Source: Flavobacteriales bacterium UBA1112 (GTDB lineage: Bacteria > Bacteroidota > Bacteroidia > Flavobacteriales_D > Sanyastnellaceae). From it: a DNA stretch of 10,418 nt. Each line of letters begins with the position of its first letter. Position 1 is the stretch's first letter. Under the pieces are notes generated by a model, which made no database searches, was not told the origin of the DNA, and saw nothing but the letters and a program-made list of their open reading frames with translations. This document shows, in pieces, positions 5,024-10,418 of the stretch. Where the stretch lies: positions 1 through 10,418 of the forward strand of contig DCBH01000122.1 of NCBI GenBank assembly GCA_002313415.1, in the 5' to 3' direction. The position numbers were made by a program, and so were the translations under genes.

Positions 5024-7300
5024 ATGAGAGATTCGGACATCGGCCTTCTTCCCTCGACTTGGAAGCGCAGCGCGTGGTCAGTACTTGTCCTCCTCGTTGC
5101 CATTTCGGCGTGGATGGTCTGGCAAGCTCTTGGCTTGCAATTCAATTATGACTTTGAACAATTCTTTCCGGAAGATCACCCCGAAACCACGTTCTACAAG
5201 GAATTTAGAGAAACCTTTGGCAGCGACAACGACTTTCTCATTGTCGGCTTTGAAGGGGACAGTCTTTCCTCCTCATTCCTCGCAGAAGTCGATGCAGAGG
5301 TTGAGGCACTGAAGGCACTTCCAGGTGTTGAAACGGTACAATCTCCCACGCGGCTGAAATTACCTGTCCGAGATCCGCTGAGCGGCATGGCATTTCAACG
5401 ACCGCTTCTTTCATGGGACACCGACAGTACACTCATCCGAGATGTGGCTCGCCTCCGGCATCGAGACGATGTCATGGGTACGTTTGTGAGTCCAAGCGGG
5501 CGGGCAGTTGCACTGACCCTGGAACACACTGAAGGTCTGAGTAAAGCCGGATGTGACAGCCTGGCAACCGCCATCACTCTGTGGGAAAATAAAGTTCACG
5601 GCTCCAAGTCGTCCATTCTCGATGTCCATGTCTCCGGACGAGCTGTGGCGCAAGCCTACTACGTGGGCGTCATGGAGCGTGAGGTCATTTGGTTTGTCAG
5701 TGTTGGAATTGTTCTGCTCGTCGCATTCTTGTGGTTTGCGTTTCGAACGGTTTGGGGGGTACTGGTGCCTCTGACGGTGGTTCTTGTCAGTGGATTGTGG
5801 ACGCTTGGAATCATGGTGGCAACGGGCAAAGCCGTGGATGTGATGACTGTGGTGTTGCCCACCATCCTTTTTGTCGTGGGCATCTCGGATGTGGTCCACG
5901 TCCTGACGAGGTACTACGATGAGCGGAGGTCTGACTCCACGCACAAGGAGGCCATGCAACGTGCATTCCGAGAAGTAGGACTCGCCACGTTCCTCACATC
6001 CGTCACCACAGCCCTCGGATTTTTAACCCTGTTGACCAGTTCAATCGGTCCGGTTCATGACTTTGGCGTCTATGCTGCCGTTGGCGTTGGTGTGGCGTAC
6101 GTGTTGGCATTCACCCTTCTTCCCAGCGTCATGGTCTTGGCTCCGCCACCTGAAATCTCGAAGCAGGGCTCCGGCGTCTTTTGGAATGGCAAGTTGCATC
6201 AAGGCTTGCGTTGGACACTTCGAAACAAAACAGTCCTCGCTCTGGTTTGGGTGGCAATCTCAGGTGTGGCGGTTTTCCTGGGCAGCGGCCTGAAGGTCGA
6301 CAACAAACTGATCGAAGATTTGCGAGATGATGACCCTTTTCGTCAACAATTTGTCTTTTTCGAAAAAGAATTCGCAGGGGTAAGGCCCTTTGAATTGTCT
6401 GTGACCATGCCTGAATCAGCAGACAACATGGAGTCGCTTCGCGCGCTTGACGATTTGGAACAGGAACTGAGGACAGGATACGGTGTTGGGGCCTTAGTGG
6501 GGCCTGCAACTGCGGTTCGAATGGCCCATCGTGGCTACATGGGCGACCGCGAAGAACACTATTCAATTCCTACTGAGAAATCAACACTGCGAAAAGTGCT
6601 CAGATTGATCAAACGATCGGGACAATGGAACACCCTTGTTGCGAAGAATGATCGCAGCGTAAGGGTATTTGGAAAAGTCGAGGACAATGGTTCCCAAGCC
6701 ATTCAAATTAAAAATAATCAGCTCAACAGCTGGTGCGAGGAACACATGCCTGAGGGGACCACGTGGAAAGTTACGGGGACGGCCCACTTGGTCGATGTCA
6801 ACAATGCGTCCCTCGCGTCAGACATGGTCGGTGGATTGGGAATGGCTTTGATTGCCGTTGCCATCATTGCTGGATTGCTTTTTAGATCCATCGCAATGGT
6901 TGTGCTGTGTCTCATTACCAACCTCCTACCCTTGGCTATGATTGCGGGAGTCATGGTTTTGATGGATGTCGATTTGAAAGTGACCTCAGGAATCATCTTC
7001 ACCGTGGCCTTCGGCATTGCGGTAGACGACACCATCCATTTTCTGAGCAAATTGCGGCTTCAGTTGAGCCAAGGCCGAACACTTCCTGTGGCAGTCAAAC
7101 GCAGCTTTCTCGCAACAGGAAAAGCCATTGTGGTGACAAGTCTTATTCTTTGCGGCGGATTCATGACGCTGACGTCGTCGTCTTTCCTCGGCACTTTTCA
7201 CATTGGTTTCCTCATCAGCCTAACCTTGCTTTTCGCCGTTTTGGCGGACCTTACTTTTCTTCCATGGATGGTTCTGCGTTGGTTTAAGGCCAAGGTTTGA
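5024..7300 (+). CDS. RND/MMPL-family transporter, 12 membrane helices
   Basis: 758-residue inner-membrane exporter of the RND superfamily (MMPL/Patched-like branch), expected to use the proton gradient to move lipids or other hydrophobic molecules outward. It shows the classic internal duplication. Helix 1 (about 16-36) is followed by a periplasmic domain to about 218, then helices 2-6 (220-372). Helix 7 (402-424) is followed by a second periplasmic domain, then helices 8-12 (601-752). The fourth helix of each half carries the relay motif: VGISDVVH with Asp289 and His292 in the first, FGIAVDDTIHF with Asp668, Asp669 and His672 in the second. The loop after helix 1 has FFPEDHP (47-53), typical of this branch. 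At this size it is smaller than AcrB-type pumps, and no membrane-fusion or outer-membrane partner is adjacent. The start at 5024 is chosen because the upstream ATG at 4943 overlaps the dnaK terminator. The next gene begins 13 bases later, so it is first in a three-gene operon. The substrate is unknown. Confidence 0.88.
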   Translation: MRDSDIGLLPSTWKRSAWSVLVLLVAISAWMVWQALGLQFNYDFEQFFPEDHPETTFYKEFRETFGSDNDFLIVGFEGDSLSSSFLAEVDAEVEALKALPGVETVQSPTRLKLPVRDPLSGMAFQRPLLSWDTDSTLIRDVARLRHRDDVMGTFVSPSGRAVALTLEHTEGLSKAGCDSLATAITLWENKVHGSKSSILDVHVSGRAVAQAYYVGVMEREVIWFVSVGIVLLVAFLWFAFRTVWGVLVPLTVVLVSGLWTLGIMVATGKAVDVMTVVLPTILFVVGISDVVHVLTRYYDERRSDSTHKEAMQRAFREVGLATFLTSVTTALGFLTLLTSSIGPVHDFGVYAAVGVGVAYVLAFTLLPSVMVLAPPPEISKQGSGVFWNGKLHQGLRWTLRNKTVLALVWVAISGVAVFLGSGLKVDNKLIEDLRDDDPFRQQFVFFEKEFAGVRPFELSVTMPESADNMESLRALDDLEQELRTGYGVGALVGPATAVRMAHRGYMGDREEHYSIPTEKSTLRKVLRLIKRSGQWNTLVAKNDRSVRVFGKVEDNGSQAIQIKNNQLNSWCEEHMPEGTTWKVTGTAHLVDVNNASLASDMVGGLGMALIAVAIIAGLLFRSIAMVVLCLITNLLPLAMIAGVMVLMDVDLKVTSGIIFTVAFGIAVDDTIHFLSKLRLQLSQGRTLPVAVKRSFLATGKAIVVTSLILCGGFMTLTSSSFLGTFHIGFLISLTLLFAVLADLTFLPWMVLRWFKAKV

Positions 7301-7313
7301 CGAACTTCCCGGC

Positions 7314-8309
7314 ATGGGACATTCTTCGCGCCGTGCCTTCCTTCAAAAACTGATCGCCACGGGCGGCACATTGGGTCTCTCCTCTTGGACCCTCAAGTCC
7401 ATGCTCGCCCAGAAGCCAAACGCTGCAAGGCCCCGTTCTGTTGGATCTGGTGGCGCCACCATGCTGTCCACCTGGAATCACGGCATGGAAGCCAACGCGG
7501 CCGGCTTCTTTGGCCTTCAACAAGGTGGAAACGCCATGGACATGATTGAGGCGGGTGCGCGCATTGTGGAGGCCGACGCCACAGGATTGAGCGTGGGCAT
7601 TGGGGGATTGCCTGACCGCGATGGACACGTCACCCTCGACGCCTGCTGCATGGACCACACAGGCAATGCGGGATCCGTGTGCTTTGTCCAGGGGGTTTTG
7701 CACCCTCTTTCTCTTGCGCGCAAAGTCATGGAGGACACTCCCCACGTGATGCTTGCCGGTGCAGGTGCCGAACAATATGCCCGCGAATTGGGAATAGATG
7801 AGGTCGAGCTTTTGACTGACACTTCACGTCGCGCTTGGGCAGAATGGCGAAATACGTCGGACTACAAGCCCGTGATTAACATCGAAAACCACGACACGAT
7901 TGGGCTTCTTGCCTTGGATGATCAAGGGCGGATGGCGGGCGGATGCACAACGAGTGGACTGGCTTACAAAATGCACGGGCGCGTAGGCGACAGCCCCATC
8001 CTCGGTGCCGGATTGTTCGTGGATGCCGAAATCGGCGGCGCCACGGCAACGGGACTCGGAGAAGCTGTAATGAAAACTGTTGGGTCTTTTCTAGTGGTGG
8101 AATTGATGCGCAGTGGTCGTTCACCTCAACAAGCATGTGAGGAGGCGGTACACCGCATCATGGACCGCATGCCAACTGACGATTTGCAAGTGGGCTACCT
8201 GGCTTTGTCTCGTGAGGGAGACATCGGGGGGCACGCCATTCACGGAGGCTTCAACTACGCCCACACCACCGCGGATGTCGGCCGCATGATTGATGCTTCG
8301 TACGGTTGA
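7314..8309 (+). CDS. Tat-exported N4-(beta-N-acetylglucosaminyl)-L-asparaginase (glycosylasparaginase)
   Basis: 331-residue N-terminal-nucleophile hydrolase that cuts the GlcNAc-Asn bond left after glycoprotein degradation, releasing aspartate and the sugar amine. The precursor self-cleaves between Asp194 and Thr195 in NHDTIGLLALD, freeing Thr195 as the nucleophile. The spacing of the other functional residues matches the characterised Elizabethkingia (Flavobacterium) enzyme as I recall it: Trp54, Thr213, Arg223 and Asp226 in GRVGDSPILGAG, and Thr246-Gly247 in GATATGLG. It should therefore be active. The N-terminus SSRRAFLQKL is a twin-arginine signal (SRRxFL) followed by a short hydrophobic stretch ending near ALAQ-like 'MLAQKP', so the enzyme is exported folded to the periplasm. 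It starts 13 bases after the transporter gene and ends 7 bases before the prenyltransferase gene. The broader isoaspartyl-peptidase family is the only alternative; the residue spacing favours glycosylasparaginase. Confidence 0.92.
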   Translation: MGHSSRRAFLQKLIATGGTLGLSSWTLKSMLAQKPNAARPRSVGSGGATMLSTWNHGMEANAAGFFGLQQGGNAMDMIEAGARIVEADATGLSVGIGGLPDRDGHVTLDACCMDHTGNAGSVCFVQGVLHPLSLARKVMEDTPHVMLAGAGAEQYARELGIDEVELLTDTSRRAWAEWRNTSDYKPVINIENHDTIGLLALDDQGRMAGGCTTSGLAYKMHGRVGDSPILGAGLFVDAEIGGATATGLGEAVMKTVGSFLVVELMRSGRSPQQACEEAVHRIMDRMPTDDLQVGYLALSREGDIGGHAIHGGFNYAHTTADVGRMIDASYG

Positions 8310-8316
8310 CCTCGTC

Positions 8317-9177
8317 ATGAACTCGTCCTCTTTTTCAAAATTTCTGTCCTGGTGGCGCTTAACTCGCCCCTGGAATGTGCTGGCCATGGGAATCATGGTG
8401 ACGGTGGTTCTTCGTTGGCGCGACTTCCCTTTAAGCGACATGCTGCACTTGGGGCGGGCCGGATGGGTTCTCGTCCCCATGCTGGTCGGTGCCGCAGGCA
8501 ACCTGATCAATGACTATTTTGACGTGCGAGAAGACCGCATCAACAAACCGGAACGCGCTCTTGTCGGGCGTAGCGTGAAACGTCGGGTGGTGGTCGTGAC
8601 CCATTGGGGCTTCACTGCAGCCGCCCTCATTTGGAGCGCTTGGCTTTCTTCTGAGGTAGACTCCTTGTGGCCTCTTTTTCTCGTGGTGGTTTTCTCTGTG
8701 GTTCTGTATCTCTATTCACCCGTGTTGAAAGGGCGTGGGGCATGGGGAAACATCGCCATTTCCATTTGCGTGGCAGGCTTGGTGGCTTGGGGTGGATTGG
8801 CCAACTTATGGGACGCATCTGTACGATCATCCACCTCGACAGTTTGGATGTTGGCTAGCCTGCTTGGATACTTAAATTTTCTTCGCGAATGGGTCAAGGA
8901 CATTCAAGACTTGGAAGGAGATGTCACCGCCCATCACCAGACCTTGGCTCATCGGTTGACAGCCCATCAAAATCGCTTCGGACTTTTTGGAGGATGTTTT
9001 CTTGGATTTGGATTGACATTTGCTTGGATGAGCTTCTTAGAACAACCTGCATGGATGTTGTTGACGAATGGCGTGGTTGGAGCAACCTGTGTCGCAAGGG
9101 CTTGGGGCGAAAATGCGCGCAGCCTCTCGGCTTGTCTCAAGGTTTGGATGGCATGCCTGTTTTTGGCGTTGTGGTAA
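8317..9177 (+). CDS. UbiA-family prenyltransferase
   Basis: 286-residue integral membrane enzyme that transfers an isoprenyl chain from its diphosphate to an acceptor. Both Mg-diphosphate motifs are intact: N65-D-Y-F-D69-V-R-E-D73 followed by RINKP, and D195-I-Q-D198-L-E-G-D202. Between them is the loop KGRGAWGNIAIS, which is also conserved. Hydrophobic segments throughout fit an eight- or nine-helix fold. Bacteroidota homologues are usually labelled geranylgeranylglycerol-phosphate geranylgeranyltransferase-like; menaquinone- or heme-type acceptors are not excluded, since no other pathway gene is nearby. The start at 8317 gives the usual short lead into 'LTRPWN'. Starts at 8290 (TTG) or 8293 (ATG) would overlap the end of the preceding gene and are possible under translational coupling. 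It is the last gene of the transporter operon. No terminator hairpin is visible after its stop. Confidence 0.87.
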   Translation: MNSSSFSKFLSWWRLTRPWNVLAMGIMVTVVLRWRDFPLSDMLHLGRAGWVLVPMLVGAAGNLINDYFDVREDRINKPERALVGRSVKRRVVVVTHWGFTAAALIWSAWLSSEVDSLWPLFLVVVFSVVLYLYSPVLKGRGAWGNIAISICVAGLVAWGGLANLWDASVRSSTSTVWMLASLLGYLNFLREWVKDIQDLEGDVTAHHQTLAHRLTAHQNRFGLFGGCFLGFGLTFAWMSFLEQPAWMLLTNGVVGATCVARAWGENARSLSACLKVWMACLFLALW

Positions 9178-9223
9178 CTCCTGAAGCTCGAATCTTTGCG
9201 AGGTGATTCTGTCCAAAACGAAT

Positions 9224-9241
9224 GTTAAGAATATCCTTAAC
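9224..9241 (+). promoter_or_regulatory. Near-palindrome upstream of the TonB-dependent receptor gene
   Basis: GTTAAGAATATCCTTAAC has perfect 6-base arms (GTTAAG/CTTAAC) around AATATC, whose inner ATAT is itself symmetric. Its centre is about 53 bases before the receptor ATG and lies in the 108-base gap after the prenyltransferase gene. Position and symmetry suit a dimeric regulator, perhaps controlling receptor expression by nutrient status. The regulator is unknown, and an RNA hairpin role is unlikely because no T-run follows. Confidence 0.45.
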
Positions 9242-9265
9242 ATCATGTTTACAGTGTCTCCTCAA

Positions 9266-9285
9266 GTCCCCATGAACTTTGGGAC
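9266..9285 (+). promoter_or_regulatory. Candidate -7 box and small inverted repeat at the receptor start
   Basis: GAACTTTG (9274-9281) matches TAnnTTTG at five of six fixed positions and ends five bases before the ATG at 9286, with GGAC between. TTTACA at 9248-9253 lies 20 bases upstream and may serve as the upstream element. The box is enclosed by GTCCC (9266-9270) and GGGAC (9281-9285), a 5-base inverted repeat that abuts the ATG and could be an operator. Confidence 0.45.
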
Positions 9286-10418
9286 ATGATTCGTTGCCTA
9301 CTTGCTTTGGCTTTGATCCTCTCAACCTCAATTTCATGGGGTCAAGCAGCCATTCGCGGTAAAATGACCGATGCCCAAACTGGGGAAACGTTGATCGGCG
9401 CAAATGTTGTCATCAAGAGCCCATACATGGGCGCGATGGCTGACCTGGATGGCAACTTCATTCTCGATGGATTGGCTCCTGGGACGTATGAAGTCGTAGG
9501 CAGCTTCATTGGTTACACTCCCATCACAGAAACAGTGACTGTGGACAACGACGTGGTGCTCCTCGATTTCAACCTGTACATCGAAACATACGTCATCGAG
9601 CAAGCCGCCGAGGTCGTGGCCAAAGTGGACCGTTCACGCGATGTGTACATGGAGAATATCAAAAAGAAGAGTGCGGCCAGCATGGACTTCATCTCCAGCC
9701 AACAAATCAAGCAAGCAGGCGACAGCGACGCTGCAGGTGCCATCAAACGCGTTCCTGGCGTGAGCACGGTAGGGAACTTTGTGTTTGTCCGCGGCCTGAG
9801 TGACCGTTACATCAAAACCACGCTAAACGGCGCTGAGGTGCCTTCCATGAACCCTCGCCGCAACAGCATCGAGATGGACCTATTCCCCACCAACCTCGTG
9901 GACAACTTGGTCATCATGAAGACCCAAACCGCCAACCTCCCGGGCGACTGGGCAGGTGCCTATATCAGCGTGGAAACGAAGGACTTCCCCGAGCAATTCA
10001 TGCTCAACTACAGCTCCACGGTAGGCGTGAACGACCAAACCACATTCCAAACAGTTCTTGGGTCCAACCAAGGCAGCACCGACTGGCTCGGATTCGACGA
10101 TGGCAGCCGCGCATTGCCCAACGAGGTGGCCGGCTTGACCTCTGACGCGTGGCCGTACCAGCAAAACGCCAACTACTACGATGCCCTTGTGCACCTTGGT
10201 TATGAAGAACAACTGGACCAGATCGGCATCAACCAGGGGGACATCGGATTTGGCCCAGGCCAAACCCCTCCCTTCCAAGTGTTGCCCCAGCTCAACAACA
10301 ACGGGGGTGAATTGGTCGATCTCAGTGGCGCCAACGGCTTAAGCAACCTCATCTCTGAAGGCATGGAACCTCTGGGTGCAGAGAACAACGTGCCATTGAC
10401 GCAGATTGGCCAAAGTTT
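9286..10418 (+). CDS. TonB-dependent outer-membrane receptor with carboxypeptidase-regulatory-like domain (partial, 3' end outside)
   Basis: The frame is open from the ATG at 9286 to the end of the window (377 codons), so the C-terminal barrel is missing. Residues 1-20 are a Sec signal peptide (MIRCLLALALILSTSISWGQ). Residues 22-105 form a carboxypeptidase-regulatory-like beta domain (RGKMTDAQTGETLIGANV, then DLDGNFILDGLAPGTYEV, FIGY), the usual N-terminal extension of Bacteroidota receptors. The plug domain follows, with AIKRVPGVS (152-160), FVRGLSDRYIKTTLNGAEVP (167-186) and FPTNLVDNLVIMKT (200-213). The barrel begins after ETKDFPE. The RGLSDRY...LNG...N.R signature places it in the large Bacteroidota receptor family whose ligands are mostly undefined. 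There is no SusD-like partner within the window. The downstream genes that could identify its substrate lie outside. Confidence 0.92.
   Translation, partial: MIRCLLALALILSTSISWGQAAIRGKMTDAQTGETLIGANVVIKSPYMGAMADLDGNFILDGLAPGTYEVVGSFIGYTPITETVTVDNDVVLLDFNLYIETYVIEQAAEVVAKVDRSRDVYMENIKKKSAASMDFISSQQIKQAGDSDAAGAIKRVPGVSTVGNFVFVRGLSDRYIKTTLNGAEVPSMNPRRNSIEMDLFPTNLVDNLVIMKTQTANLPGDWAGAYISVETKDFPEQFMLNYSSTVGVNDQTTFQTVLGSNQGSTDWLGFDDGSRALPNEVAGLTSDAWPYQQNANYYDALVHLGYEEQLDQIGINQGDIGFGPGQTPPFQVLPQLNNNGGELVDLSGANGLSNLISEGMEPLGAENNVPLTQIGQS

Noticed and set aside
5411..5959. 182-codon open frame on the minus strand inside the transporter gene
   Set aside because: It is fully antisense to a well-supported transporter, and its His/Arg/Pro-rich translation has no domain.
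9190..9209. GAATC...GATTC inverted repeat after the prenyltransferase gene as a terminator
   Set aside because: The arms are only five bases, mostly A/T, with a 10-base loop and no following T-run.
9880..10278. 132-codon open frame on the minus strand inside the receptor gene
   Set aside because: It is antisense to the TonB-dependent receptor plug domain, which has clear motifs and a continuous frame.
1..10418. CRISPR array, tRNA, rRNA, transposase or integrase
   Set aside because: No regularly spaced repeats, no cloverleaf-like or rRNA-like stretches, and no recombinase motifs were found in any frame.

Overview
The window looks like a piece of a Bacteroidota chromosome, most likely a marine Flavobacteriales-type lineage with roughly even base composition. 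The evidence is the DnaK nucleotide-binding loop in its Bacteroidota form (GGGTHDVS), a TonB-dependent receptor that begins with a carboxypeptidase-regulatory-like domain, a signal-less helical-backbone metal-receptor protein of a type common in this phylum, and start-site boxes resembling the Bacteroidota promoter element TAnnTTTG. The species is not identifiable from sequence alone.

Layout. Positions 1-132 hold the last 43 codons of an unidentified gene. It is followed by a FemAB/GNAT-like acyltransferase (146-1036, +). That gene converges with a Gfo/Idh/MocA-family sugar dehydrogenase (1033-2061, -); the two share the four bases TTAA as stop codons. The dehydrogenase is divergent from a BtuF-like metal-receptor protein (2092-2853, +) with only 30 bases between the two ATGs. 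A 162-base regulatory gap with a palindrome and a sigma-54-like promoter precedes dnaK (3016-4926, +), which ends in a clear intrinsic terminator (4946-4977). Then comes a tight three-gene run: a 12-helix RND/MMPL transporter (5024-7300), a Tat-exported glycosylasparaginase (7314-8309) and a UbiA-family prenyltransferase (8317-9177), with gaps of 13 and 7 bases. A 108-base gap with an 18-base near-palindrome leads into a TonB-dependent receptor (9286 onward) that runs off the window end.

How it works together. Most of this is core or envelope biology: protein folding (DnaK), envelope lipid or hydrophobe handling (transporter plus prenyltransferase), glycoprotein breakdown (glycosylasparaginase), glycan precursor chemistry (dehydrogenase, acyltransferase) and outer-membrane uptake (receptor). 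I see no mobile element, CRISPR array, tRNA or rRNA, and no stretch over 300 bases without a gene.

The most interesting signal is regulatory. All five genes that start a transcription unit have a TAnnTTTG-like box ending exactly 5 bases before the ATG, the spacing expected if transcription starts at the ATG itself (leaderless mRNA). The two genes placed inside the three-gene run lack it, as does the acyltransferase that closely follows the first partial gene. dnaK additionally has a TGACA/TGTCA palindrome upstream of a sigma-54-like promoter.
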